DNA from: Synechococcus sp. MW101C3 | GTDB taxonomy: Bacteria; Cyanobacteriota; Cyanobacteriia; PCC-6307; Cyanobiaceae | DNA length: 64,000 bases | Assembly (NCBI RefSeq): GCF_002252635.1 | Contig: NZ_NQKX01000002.1 | Location: 62,001 to 126,000, forward strand | Direction of reading: 5' to 3' | In this document: positions 41,987 to 50,858 of the stretch, one piece after another | How the letters are laid out: each line of letters starts with the position of its first letter | How positions within the stretch are numbered: the first letter of the stretch is position 1 | Position numbers and translations under genes: made by a program | Notes under the pieces: generated by a model | Seen by the model: only the letters and a program-made list of their open reading frames with translations | What the model was told of the DNA's origin: nothing | Database searches by the model: none

Positions 41987-43372
41987 CTAGCCTACTTCGT
42001 AGAAAACTAAACTCTGATCATCTCGAGACAACTGTACTTGCTGAAAGACAGGAAGCTCATCATCAATGTATCCAGGAGTTTCCACCCTTACGTTCCCTGA
42101 TTGCTCAACTTCATCCTGGCTGAGCCTGGCCACAACACTCCATGTCACACCACCATCAGAGCTGGAGCTGACCTCGGCTACTGTGTTGAGACCTATTCTA
42201 GCGTTATAAGTAATATAGAGTGTGCCGTCATCTGCTATGCTCATTTGCATGTAGTCGCCGCTTCGATAGTTAACAATCTCCTCTGGCTCGCTCCAAGTGT
42301 TAGCAGTAGAATCATAGCGAAGATAGACAACCTGTCCCTCTCCATTGTTGGTAGCAACATGGATGTTTCCTTCGGGATCAGTTACAGAGCTGAAATGGGT
42401 CGCATTTGGATCGCGCTGGTCGTTGCCAAGCTCAATCAATACTTGATTCGTAATCCGAGATCCAGTGCTGTCTGGATAGGCGAATTCAGCCCACTTTAAT
42501 GTCAGCCCATCTTTATAGAGCAAGCCAACTCCCCTGTCAGTAACAATGACTTCCCCGGAAATTGGGCCATCACCAGTTGAGCTTGGGATGGTGCGGGGGG
42601 CCTGAACCCAACTTTCCCCACCATCCATGCTGTAGGAAACCATTAAGCTAACGTCACCGGTCAATCGGTTAGTTGCCGTATAGGAAACGAATAGAGTTCC
42701 ATCATCAGACCTTGCAACGGACGGTCTCTCGTAGATCATTGTTCGATCTCGAGCAACATCGACGGTGGCTTCTATCTCCCAGGAAGCATCACTATCAGAG
42801 TAAGCAAGCTGAGAGAAGGCAATGGATCCAAAGTCAGTAGAAAATGCAACGTACAACCCGTCCCCAATCAATACACCATCGGACGTTGAGGAGGCATCTG
42901 AGCCTGGCAGGACTACCGAAGAATCCCAAGTCTCCCCTCCATTCACAGCTGTGTATAGTGTAAGTTCGCCAGTATTGGGCAGAATATGAATGATGCCATC
43001 ATCTGTGATCCAAGAATGCTCCTGGAATCGAGCTGAAATCATACCTTCACCACCTTCTATCGAGGTTGGCGTGCCCGTGATGGCGTCAATTTCGTCCTGA
43101 GTGAATGCAGCTTTAATAGAAGAATAAGCCTCAAGAACCTGATCTTCTAGATTCGATCCAGCAACCTTCGCTCCCGAGATAGACTGAAGGGTTGGGAGTG
43201 TGTCATTGGAGATCCTCGTAGTGTCGAGTAACCAATCTGTTCTTGCTGAATCAGTGTGAATCAAAAGAGAGCGATCGACCTCGTTGAAGAAGGGAGCCAC
43301 TCCTGCTTCAAGGCCAGTGGAGGCGGAAGGCCACCAAGGCTGGTTCCTAGTGAAGCTTTCAGAAAAATCCAC
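41987..43372 (-). CDS. Asp-box (BNR/sialidase-like) beta-propeller protein
   Basis: Three good Asp boxes (YTAVNGGETW near 140, SYSMDGGESW near 250, SSSSDGGVTW near 405), each at the turn of a propeller blade, together with repeated blocks such as RPSVARSDDGTLFVSYTATN and MSIADDGTLYITYNAR, indicate a six- or seven-bladed propeller. No sialidase catalytic Arg triad, signal peptide or membrane segment is evident. The protein is acidic and Ser/Thr-rich, consistent with secretion by a non-Sec route or binding to cell-surface sugars. Divergent from the repeat protein at 43551, with about 180 bases between. Confidence 0.8.
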   Translation of the reverse strand: MDFSESFTRNQPWWPSASTGLEAGVAPFFNEVDRSLLIHTDSARTDWLLDTTRISNDTLPTLQSISGAKVAGSNLEDQVLEAYSSIKAAFTQDEIDAITGTPTSIEGGEGMISARFQEHSWITDDGIIHILPNTGELTLYTAVNGGETWDSSVVLPGSDASSTSDGVLIGDGLYVAFSTDFGSIAFSQLAYSDSDASWEIEATVDVARDRTMIYERPSVARSDDGTLFVSYTATNRLTGDVSLMVSYSMDGGESWVQAPRTIPSSTGDGPISGEVIVTDRGVGLLYKDGLTLKWAEFAYPDSTGSRITNQVLIELGNDQRDPNATHFSSVTDPEGNIHVATNNGEGQVVYLRYDSTANTWSEPEEIVNYRSGDYMQMSIADDGTLYITYNARIGLNTVAEVSSSSDGGVTWSVVARLSQDEVEQSGNVRVETPGYIDDELPVFQQVQLSRDDQSLVFYEVG

Positions 43373-43550
43373 GACGCTACACTTGAATCAAAACTTAACC
43401 ATAGGTGCGTTGCATGGTTTTGCAATAGTCCTGTAACAATTAACTTCTAGTTAAGAATGCGGAACGTTTTGCTTTGAACACAGGCTTCCTTGCGGGGAAG
43501 GCAATATGGTACTCATGTGCGTAGAGTAAATGAGATTTGAGTTAGTTCAA

Positions 43551-45257
43551 ATGAGCATTAATCTCGCATTGTTAAACTTCAATGAAAATTCGAACTTGTA
43601 TGAATTTACTGAGGAAGAGCTTTTCATTCCTCTGGGTGCAGCCGTCACCACTTTGGCTGGCGACGATGTCATCAGAGTAACGGATTCGCTTGGAACGGGC
43701 CTGACGGTTGAAGGGTCGCTGGAGGCTGGAACAGGTAATGACAGATTTGCTGCAAGCGCGTCCGAAAACGGAATTGTCAATCTAGGTATCGTCAATACAG
43801 GTGATGGAAATGATGTGTTGGCTGGGCGAGGCGGCTCTGGCTTCGGTGTAGCCAACTCTGGCTCCATTATCTTTGGAGGAGGGGAAGATGTATTGCTGGC
43901 CGAAGGCGTTACATCTGGTTTATTCAATGACTCCCTCATTAACATGGCCTCTGGGGCCGATGCGATCAGGGCGATCGGTCGAGATGGTGATGGAATCATC
44001 AACTCATCGGTGATCTTTCTAGGTGACAGTGATGACATCGTTAATGCAAGCAGCGAGGGTGATGATGGAATTGATAATCGTGGGTTGCTGGATGGTGGTA
44101 CTGGTGATGACACGGTTAGAGGATCAAGTACTTCTGATGCTGGCATTGAAAACAACGGAGGAAATCTTTTCTTGGCAAGGGGTGATGACGCCATCATTGG
44201 CAAGGGCGGCCAATATGGAATCTTTAACCTTAATAGTGGGTTGATTGGCTCTGGCCCGGGTAACGACCTTGTTAAGGGTGAGGGCGCTGGCTATGGAATC
44301 TTTAACCAAGGTGGAATCAATACTGACGAAGGGTCTGATCAAGTTGTTGGAATAGGGGGGGCTTGCGGCATCCAGAACGAATCACTGATTCAGACATCAG
44401 AAGGAAATGACTCTGTGGTTGGCAGTGGTGATACCCTTGGTATCTCAATTGGTGAATCGGGTCGCATCTTCACTGGCTCCGAGGATGACACAATCGCGGG
44501 AGAAGCTGATAATGGAGATGGCGTTTCTAACGCCGGAATTATATTCACTGATGTAGGCGATGATCTCCTTATTGGCAATAGTGAGAATGGGATTGGGGTT
44601 GTTAATTCTAACCTGATTAACTTTGCTAATGGGTCCGATCGATTGATTGCACGTTCACTTGATGGAGACTCCTCGGGCTTGCTCAATGATGGCGGCTCAG
44701 TCTTTATGGGTCGAGACGGCGACGCTGTGGAGGGTGAGAGTCTTGGTGGGTATGGAATCTCTAACACCAACAATGGCATTCTAAACGCTGGGTCTGGTGC
44801 TGATCAGATTGTCGGCATAGGCGGCTCAGCTGGTGTTTTTAATCAGGGAACCATTGATGCTGGTGCAGATGATGATTCTCTTGTGGGTCAAGTGAGAGGA
44901 GCAGAAGGGGCGGCTATCTGGAACGAAGGGTTTATCAGTATGGGAGAAGGCAATGACACGGTTGACGCCATCTTGGGAGGTTTTACAGGTGGTGGCATCG
45001 TTGATTTAGGGAATGGAAACGATGCCATCTTGGGTTTTGGCGATGTCAACGCGAATGGCGGAGCAGGCACTGATCGACTGCTGCTTGACGCTGGGACTTA
45101 CCAGATTTCGGAAGGCGTGCTTACGCGCTCTGGCTCTAGTGCTGTATTGACGTTTCAAGGAATTGAACAGATCGGCAGTGCCACTTCTGGGGACAGCGTG
45201 AATCTTCTTAATGGCACTCTCGTCGTTGGAGTGGATGGAGCTATTGCTTTTACCTAG
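43551..45257 (+). CDS. long repeat protein with about 18 GxGxD-type units
   Basis: After a 50-residue head (MSINLALLNFNENSNLYEF), the protein is about 18 tandem units of 22-28 residues. Each unit begins with a loop like GxGND or GxGDD and ends with a strand like YGIFNQGxI, for example GDGNDVLAGRGGSGFGVANS and GPGNDLVKGEGAGYGIFNQG. This mixes the Ca-binding RTX nonapeptide with a beta-helix strand, so a Ca-dependent beta-solenoid is likely. A C-terminal cap (residues 520-568) follows. Such proteins are exported, typically by type I secretion. An ATG at 43530 is an alternative start. Low GC. Confidence 0.78.
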   Translation: MSINLALLNFNENSNLYEFTEEELFIPLGAAVTTLAGDDVIRVTDSLGTGLTVEGSLEAGTGNDRFAASASENGIVNLGIVNTGDGNDVLAGRGGSGFGVANSGSIIFGGGEDVLLAEGVTSGLFNDSLINMASGADAIRAIGRDGDGIINSSVIFLGDSDDIVNASSEGDDGIDNRGLLDGGTGDDTVRGSSTSDAGIENNGGNLFLARGDDAIIGKGGQYGIFNLNSGLIGSGPGNDLVKGEGAGYGIFNQGGINTDEGSDQVVGIGGACGIQNESLIQTSEGNDSVVGSGDTLGISIGESGRIFTGSEDDTIAGEADNGDGVSNAGIIFTDVGDDLLIGNSENGIGVVNSNLINFANGSDRLIARSLDGDSSGLLNDGGSVFMGRDGDAVEGESLGGYGISNTNNGILNAGSGADQIVGIGGSAGVFNQGTIDAGADDDSLVGQVRGAEGAAIWNEGFISMGEGNDTVDAILGGFTGGGIVDLGNGNDAILGFGDVNANGGAGTDRLLLDAGTYQISEGVLTRSGSSAVLTFQGIEQIGSATSGDSVNLLNGTLVVGVDGAIAFT

Positions 45258-45291
45258 ATCTATTCTGCATGAATAGAACACAGCAACACTG

Positions 45292-45311
45292 GGTAGCCCC
45301 TTGGGCTATCT
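45292..45311 (+). terminator. possible terminator hairpin
   Basis: GGTAGCCC/GGGCTATC with a 3-4-base loop lies 35 bases after the repeat-protein stop. It has no T-run, so this is weak. Confidence 0.35.
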
Positions 45312-45393
45312 AGTGGTCGCTGAAGGCGGGCCATCAAGCTGACAATTCTCCTGCTGCTTCAGCAGCAGCGCATTCAACGGGTGGCTGCAGCGA

Positions 45394-45882
45394 TCAGGGC
45401 TTTGGTGCCAGCAGCTCGGCCAGGAAGCTGGAGAGGCGGAATCCAGCCGGACTGGAATAGACGATGTCGGAAATCCTCCAGGTGCCTGCAGGCCCCGGCA
45501 CCAGCTGATAGCGCAGCTGCTGCGGCATCTCAGAGGGGCGGTTGCGCAGGCCTGCCTGCACCGCCACCCGGGCTTCCAGCCCTCCGCCGGGAAGAGCGGT
45601 GCAGCCGAGCACTTTCGCGCCAAAGGTTGACACCTGGGTGCCGCTGAACAGATCGAAGTCAACGAATCGACCGCTGGCTGGATCGAGCGCATAGGCACGC
45701 CGCAACTTCTGATACAGCCCATCAGTGAATCGGCTTTGCTGGCTCGTGATCTCGATCGGCCCGCGCCGCTCCTGCCGAGCCACCTGCCAGCGGTAGAGGC
45801 CATCAAGCTGGGCCTTCGCGGAAGCAGGGCACGGGGTGATCGCCACAGCCAGCAACGCTGGCAACAGCAGGGGTAGTGGCAT
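45394..45882 (-). CDS. secreted DUF3828-like protein
   Basis: A signal peptide (residues 1-23, ending ASAKA) is followed by FTDGLYQKLRRAYALDPAS, GRFVDFDLFSGTQVSTFG and a C-terminal strand set (LRYQLVPGPAGTWRISDIVY). The FDLFSGTQ block recalls the DUF3828 pattern of secreted stress proteins; the match is by eye. It is 162 residues long. A broken copy with the same layout lies at 46763-47251, on the same strand, with a cupin gene between. Confidence 0.65.
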   Translation of the reverse strand: MPLPLLLPALLAVAITPCPASAKAQLDGLYRWQVARQERRGPIEITSQQSRFTDGLYQKLRRAYALDPASGRFVDFDLFSGTQVSTFGAKVLGCTALPGGGLEARVAVQAGLRNRPSEMPQQLRYQLVPGPAGTWRISDIVYSSPAGFRLSSFLAELLAPKP

Positions 45883-46195
45883 GACGTCGTGCTGGCGCTT
45901 GTTTCGATCCTGGCAGCCAGGACACGCTTCAGGGCGAGGCCATTCCGATTGCAACAGCACTCTGTGAATTGGCGATGCCCAGGCCGCTTCATGGTGCGGG
46001 GTGGCGTCCTTCTCGAGATCCCCCTCTGCCAGGAACGATGACGTCCCATGCTCCAGCCATTGAAGCTCTTGCCTCTCCGCACCTCTTGTTCGAGCAGTTC
46101 CCCAGGCCTGGCTGGCTGCGTGGTCACCCCCACCACAATGGCCATCTGCATCTGATCTGGGGCAGATTGGAGCGCTTGCGGAGGTAGCTGTGCTG

Positions 46196-46717
46196 ATGGA
46201 TGGTCGTGCACTTGCCCTGGCTTGTGGGCTGGGGCTGCTGGCGCAGGCGTCGCCTGCTCGTACGGACGAGGTGATCGGCCGTCCTGGCGACGGCGGGGTG
46301 ATCACGGTGCGGCCGGCCACGCAGCTGGACAGCCGCCAGGGTCTGGGGCGCTTCGTGGGCATCTCCGGTGCCAACAGCGGGGCGCGCACGCTCTCGCTCA
46401 ACCGCGTCGTGATCCCGCCCGGTGCCAAGGCCCGAGCCCATCTCCACCGCAACTACGAGACGGCGATCTACCTGCTGCAGGGAACGGTGGAAACCCGCTA
46501 TGGCGCCGGCCTGCGCCATCGGGTGGTGAACCGCGCCGGCGATTTCATCTTCATTCCCGCTGATCTTCCCCATCAACCGGTGAATCTCAGCGCCACCGAG
46601 CCAGCGATCGCCATCGTCACCCGCTCCGACCCCAATGAGCAGGAAAGCGTGGTTCTGCTCGACGATCAGGGTCAGCCCCTGCCGGCCCACCTCCAGCACG
46701 GTCACGCCCATCCCTGA
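46196..46717 (+). CDS. exported cupin-domain protein
   Basis: A signal-like N-terminus (LALACGLGLLAQASPART) precedes a single cupin barrel. Its metal site is the HLHRNYE motif near 83 and the later PADLPHQPVNL near 123, giving the usual two His, Glu and third His. The protein ends in a His-rich tail (HLQHGHAHP). The substrate is unknown; it could be a sugar, oxalate-like acid or a sensor role. The ATG at 46196 is preferred over a GTG at 46190. It lies between the two DUF3828-like copies on the other strand. Confidence 0.78.
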   Translation: MDGRALALACGLGLLAQASPARTDEVIGRPGDGGVITVRPATQLDSRQGLGRFVGISGANSGARTLSLNRVVIPPGAKARAHLHRNYETAIYLLQGTVETRYGAGLRHRVVNRAGDFIFIPADLPHQPVNLSATEPAIAIVTRSDPNEQESVVLLDDQGQPLPAHLQHGHAHP

Positions 46718-46762
46718 GCGCGGGCGATTGCCAACGAGTGATAGGCGTCGCTGCTGCAGCCT

Positions 46763-47251
46763 TCAGGCCTGGGGTGCCAGCAGCTCGTCAAGATAGCTGG
46801 AGAGGCGGAACCCAGCCGGATGGGAATAGATGATGCCTGCAATCTTCCAGCTGCCAGCGGCGCCGCGCACCAGCTGATAGCGCAGCTTCTTCGGCGCCTC
46901 CTTGGGGCGGTTGCGCAGGCCTGCCTGCACAGGCACCAGGGCCTCCAGCCCTCCGCCGGGGGCGGCGGTGCAGCCCAGCACCTAGGCACCGAAGGTCGAC
47001 ACCTGGGTGCCGCTGAACAGATCGAAGTCGACAAAACGGCCGCTGGCTGGATCGAGCCCATAGGCGCGCCGCAGCTTCTGGTAAAGCCCATCGGTGAAGC
47101 GGCCTTGCTGGCTCTTGAGGTCGATCGGAACGCGCAGCTCTTGCCGCGCCACCTGACAGCGGTAGAGACCATCCAGCTGGGCCTTCACCGGAGCTGGGCA
47201 TGGCGCGATCGCCGCGGCCGCCAACAGCGGCATCAGCTGGGGCAGGGTCAT
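46763..47251 (-). pseudogene. DUF3828-like paralogue with in-frame stop
   Basis: It is the same length and layout as the gene at 45394-45882 (signal peptide, FTDGLYQKLRRAYGLDPAS, GRFVDFDLFSGTQVSTFGA), but a TAG at 46984-46982 replaces the Lys codon of the paralogue. The frame then continues unchanged (VLGCTAAPGGGLEALVPVQA) to the normal end. One base change explains the break. The duplicated pair may have diverged and lost one member. Confidence 0.75.
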
Positions 47252-47474
47252 GACGGCGCGCTGGCATTGCCGGGAAACCTGGCAGCAGGTATGGGCTCTG
47301 GGCGGGGAGATTCGCCTTTGGCAAGGTTGTTTCGCTCGTCGTCTGGGCCTGCTGGCGCTGCTGCCCTCCCTGCCTGAAGGCCAACGCCCCCTTCTTCCAT
47401 GGGCCCCAAACGCTGGTGATCAGGCCGCGCCTTCGGCTCTTCCCTGCTGATTCCCCCACAAACCATCTATCATT

Positions 47475-47488
47475 GATGCAAATGCATC
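47475..47488. promoter_or_regulatory. palindromic operator of the toxin-antitoxin module
   Basis: GATGCA-AA-TGCATC is a perfect 6-bp dyad with a 2-base centre, ending 6 bases before the antitoxin ATG at 47495. The position suits autorepression by the antitoxin. Confidence 0.6.
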
Positions 47489-47494
47489 GGGTTG

Positions 47495-47881
47495 ATGGCT
47501 GTAGTTGATCGCTCGCCGCCGCTCGCCGCCGCAGCGGCTCCGCTCACGGATGCCCAGCTGCTGATCCAGGCGGTGCTGCGGGCCTCTGATGAGCTGGCGC
47601 TGAGCCGCTCGGCCCTGGCGCGGGTGCTGGGTCGCGATCGCTCGCTCTTCGCCCGCGGCAAGGGCATCGACCCGGCCTCCAAGACCGGTGAGCTGGCCCT
47701 GTTGGTGGTGCGTCTGTACCGGAGCCTGGCGGTGCTGGTAGGCAATGACCGCGAGCAGATGTGCCACTGGTTTCACACCGCCAACCGCCACACCGGCGGC
47801 GTGCCGGCGGAGCAGGTGCAGCGAACCGAGGAACTGGTGGAGATCGTGCACTACCTCGACGCCATGCGCGCCCGCCTTTGA
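47495..47881 (+). CDS. Xre/MbcA/ParS-type antitoxin
   Basis: A 128-residue protein with an N-terminal helical region (TDAQLLIQAVLRASDELALS), an Xre-like helix-turn-helix (RSALARVLGRDRSLFARGKG) and the DUF2384 C-terminal segment (LALLVVRLYRSLAVLVGNDR onward). In this family the C-terminus blocks the RES toxin and the HTH represses the operon. It is followed 5 bases later by the RES gene. Confidence 0.85.
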   Translation: MAVVDRSPPLAAAAAPLTDAQLLIQAVLRASDELALSRSALARVLGRDRSLFARGKGIDPASKTGELALLVVRLYRSLAVLVGNDREQMCHWFHTANRHTGGVPAEQVQRTEELVEIVHYLDAMRARL

Positions 47882-47886
47882 CGGCG

Positions 47887-48627
47887 ATGGATCTGCTCGC
47901 CATCGTGCAGGCCGCAGCGGAGGTCCCCTTGGCGGGAACGGTTCTACGGCTTGTGCAGCAGCAGGGCATCGATTCGCTGGGCCCCCTGGTGGATGACCTG
48001 GAGCAGCTGGCGCGGCTGGAGGCCCTGGTAGAACGCAGCAAGCCGCCGAGGCCCTCCCTGCTGGCGAGCCATCCGCTGCTCGCCACCCCGTTCCGCTACC
48101 CGCCCCTGCGGCATGGCTCCCGCTTCGGGGGTCGGGAGCATCGGGGGATGTTCTACGGCTCCCGCACGCGCATCGGTTCGTTGGTGGAGGGGGCGTATTA
48201 CGCCCTGCTGTTCTGGGAAGGATTCAGCGAACCGCCTAAGGCGCCCATACGTCGCCGGCAGACCCTGTTCTCTGTGCTGCTGCAAACCAGCAGGGGACTG
48301 CAATTACAGGATTTGGCCGACGCAGCCGCCCAGGCTGACTTGCGGGACCCACGGCACTACGGACCCACCCAACGGCTGGGGACCTGGATGCGGGAGGAGG
48401 GAATCGAGGCGTTCGAGTATCTGAGCGCCCGCACCCGTGAGACGCTGGTCCAGGTGGGGGTGTTCACGCCGGCGGCACTGGTCTCCACGCCGTTTGATCA
48501 GGTGGAGATCACCGGCGAGGTCAACGCCGATCACGCGTCCTTCCTGAGCCATGACGACGGGACGGTGCATCGCTTCCCCCGGGAGTTGTTCCTGGTGGAG
48601 GGAGAGCTGCCGCAGGCTGCAGCGTGA
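47887..48627 (+). CDS. RES-domain toxin (NAD-degrading)
   Basis: The 246-residue protein has the RES core with FRYPPLRHGSRFGGREHRGM (near 68) and FYGSRTRIGSLVEGAYYALL (near 90). The Arg, Tyr and Glu residues here match the NAD+-binding positions of RES toxins, which phosphorolyse or hydrolyse NAD+. The N-terminal extension of 65 residues (MDLLAIVQAAAEVPLAGTVL) is longer than in minimal RES proteins. It forms a type II module with the upstream antitoxin. Confidence 0.85.
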   Translation: MDLLAIVQAAAEVPLAGTVLRLVQQQGIDSLGPLVDDLEQLARLEALVERSKPPRPSLLASHPLLATPFRYPPLRHGSRFGGREHRGMFYGSRTRIGSLVEGAYYALLFWEGFSEPPKAPIRRRQTLFSVLLQTSRGLQLQDLADAAAQADLRDPRHYGPTQRLGTWMREEGIEAFEYLSARTRETLVQVGVFTPAALVSTPFDQVEITGEVNADHASFLSHDDGTVHRFPRELFLVEGELPQAAA

Positions 48628-48649
48628 GGGTCAGGCCCTCGCCGGGGAT

Positions 48650-50521
48650 TTAGCCAGAATCGCCAGACGGATCCAACCTCTCGCGGAAATAGGTCTGCAG
48701 CTGGGGATCGCAGGCAAACACCCAGCAGCTCTTCATGCCGCGGGTCATCAGGGTGCGGTAGGTGTTGCGGATCAGGCGGCTGAGCCGCTCCTCGGTGCCC
48801 TCCGGGTCGGTGGCCATGGCGGCCCGCCAGCCGCTCAGGCTCTTGTCGCTGCGGGCCCTAGTGGTGGGATTCGCCAGCAGCCGGCCACCTCGGAACTGGA
48901 GATCCGGCCCGATGATCACGCCGATCGTGTCGACCTCCAACCCCTGGCAGGTGTGCACGCAGCCCACCTCCTCAACGCCGGTGGGACTGATGATCCAGGT
49001 GTTGCCCTCCGAGGCCAGGTTCCAGCGGGCGGCGTAGCCATGCTCGGGGATCACGATGTCGCTGAGATCCGGGCTGCGTTTCGAGGCCCAGTTCCAGCAG
49101 TAGCCGGCCACCAGCCGGGCGCGGTTGTTGCCATTGGCGTGGCGGATCGCCGCATGCAGGCTCTGCGGGTCATCGAAAAGGCGGAAGTCGAACACCTCCC
49201 GGTCGAGCTCCGGGTTGGCGGTGGAGCGGATGCCGAGCAGATCATCCAGCCAGGCCAGATAGCCATCGGAGCCGGCACAGCGGAACTGGGAAGGCAGCTC
49301 ATCGCACACCACCTGCGCGCCTAGCTGGCTGGCGTGCTCGCGGATCTCGGCTTCTGTGCCGATGTCCTTCCAGGCGACCTGCTGGTCTTCATCGAGGAAG
49401 AACACACTCAGGTGGCTGGCGTTGATGATCTCCCTGACCTGGTTCTCTCCCTGGTTGCCATAAAGGCCGCTGAAGCGGTTCAGCCGGTGGGCCTCGTCGA
49501 CCACCAGGGTGTCGTACAAACCGGGGGGGCAGTCAACAAAGGCACCCGATCCGCAGAAGAGGTTGTCGAAACGGGTGCGCCGAAGCTGACCGGTGAGTTT
49601 GGCCTTGAACACTGTGCGCGGGGCGGCGTTCTTGCTCACGTAGCGGATGTTGAGCCCCTTCTGCAGCATGGCCGCCATCAAGTGGATCGCCACCACTGAC
49701 TTGCCGGTCCCAGGGCCGCCCCGCACCAGCAGCACGGTGCGCTTGCCGGGCCGCAGCTTTCTCGCGAACTGCAGGGCTCGCTCATAGACGACCTTCTGCT
49801 CCTCAATCAGGGTGAATTCACTGTTTCCAAGCACCATCTGCTCGAACACTTCCGCCAGCTGCCGTGATGGCCGGGTCCGGCCATCACGGATCCGCTTGAT
49901 CGTCTCGCCGCCATCGCCCTGCGTAAGGCAGCGGGTCAGGAAGCCAACCAGTTCATCGGTGTGATGCCTGAGGAACACCGGAGCCCGCTCCAGGTAGTCC
50001 TGGTAGCAGTCCGCGAGAACCCCGCTGCCGTCGCTGCAGTTGTGAAGGTAGGCGCAAGGGGTGATCGCGATGGCGTGCTCCTGTACGGCGGTGTTGAAGT
50101 CCTCCAGCAGGCAGGAGTAGCTCCAGGCCTGGTAGGAGGGGTGGGTGAGATCCCGTGGGCCGCCACCCACGACGGAGCGCACCACACCATCCATGGCTGT
50201 GGCATCCACGGTTTCCCACTGCTTGAGCTCCACGATCACCGCCGCATGTCGCTCGTCCGGGGAGCGGCCGGAGAGCAGCAGATCGATCCGGCGCGAGGTG
50301 TTGTGGATCTGATACTCGATCGCCACCCCCAGCCCCGCAGGGATCTGGGGGGCCAGCAGGAATTGGCTGACGTACTGAAAGGAATTACGCCAGGCCCGCA
50401 CCTCTGCCGGGCTGACCCGCCGACCGGCAAGGGCCTTGAGCCGCTCTCCAACCTCCTCCTCAATGCGATTACGGCGCACATGCTCCAGGAAAACCTCGCG
50501 GGTTTCCAGGTAGATGATCAT
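48650..50521 (-). CDS. DUF2075 / Schlafen-group helicase-like ATPase
   Basis: A 623-residue protein with an N-terminal nuclease-like or DUF region (VAIEYQIHNTSRRIDLLLSG, AAVIVELKQWE; a PD-(D/E)xK-like D-ELK pair), followed by the DUF2075 P-loop ATPase: Walker A RGGPGTGKSVVAIHLM (near 285), Walker B TLVVDEAHRLNRF (near 345), sensor FFLDEDQQVAW, and a late motif EVGCVHTCQGLEVDTIGVII. The nuclease-helicase fusion is a common anti-phage layout; here it adjoins the toxin-antitoxin module. A role in defence is inference. Confidence 0.85.
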   Translation of the reverse strand: MIIYLETREVFLEHVRRNRIEEEVGERLKALAGRRVSPAEVRAWRNSFQYVSQFLLAPQIPAGLGVAIEYQIHNTSRRIDLLLSGRSPDERHAAVIVELKQWETVDATAMDGVVRSVVGGGPRDLTHPSYQAWSYSCLLEDFNTAVQEHAIAITPCAYLHNCSDGSGVLADCYQDYLERAPVFLRHHTDELVGFLTRCLTQGDGGETIKRIRDGRTRPSRQLAEVFEQMVLGNSEFTLIEEQKVVYERALQFARKLRPGKRTVLLVRGGPGTGKSVVAIHLMAAMLQKGLNIRYVSKNAAPRTVFKAKLTGQLRRTRFDNLFCGSGAFVDCPPGLYDTLVVDEAHRLNRFSGLYGNQGENQVREIINASHLSVFFLDEDQQVAWKDIGTEAEIREHASQLGAQVVCDELPSQFRCAGSDGYLAWLDDLLGIRSTANPELDREVFDFRLFDDPQSLHAAIRHANGNNRARLVAGYCWNWASKRSPDLSDIVIPEHGYAARWNLASEGNTWIISPTGVEEVGCVHTCQGLEVDTIGVIIGPDLQFRGGRLLANPTTRARSDKSLSGWRAAMATDPEGTEERLSRLIRNTYRTLMTRGMKSCWVFACDPQLQTYFRERLDPSGDSG

Positions 50522-50858
50522 TGCGCCCGCCTGTCATGGCGAGTTGATCCTATGGATGGGCAACAACACCCTTCCCGCCAGGGCCATGCATTCGCTGCAT
50601 TGTTTGATCTGTTGCTGCTGCTTGCAGGCTTGAGGCCTGCCAGGGCTCTTGCCATGTAGAGGTCCCGTTGGAGGCCCGGCCCCGCGTACCGATTGGGCAT
50701 CAACCGACACAGAGCGGCAGAGGCGGGACCTCGCGGTAGAGGGGCCGAACACTTGGGTGCGCTGGGCTTCCGTTCCCAGTGGCAGCGGATCCTGCCGGTA
50801 ACGATGGCGTGGCGTGGATGGAACCCATGGTGCCGATTCCCTTCCGGCAGACCAGGGC
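50522..50858. other. no supported gene
   Basis: Intergenic between two minus-strand genes; open frames lack coding character. Confidence 0.4.
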
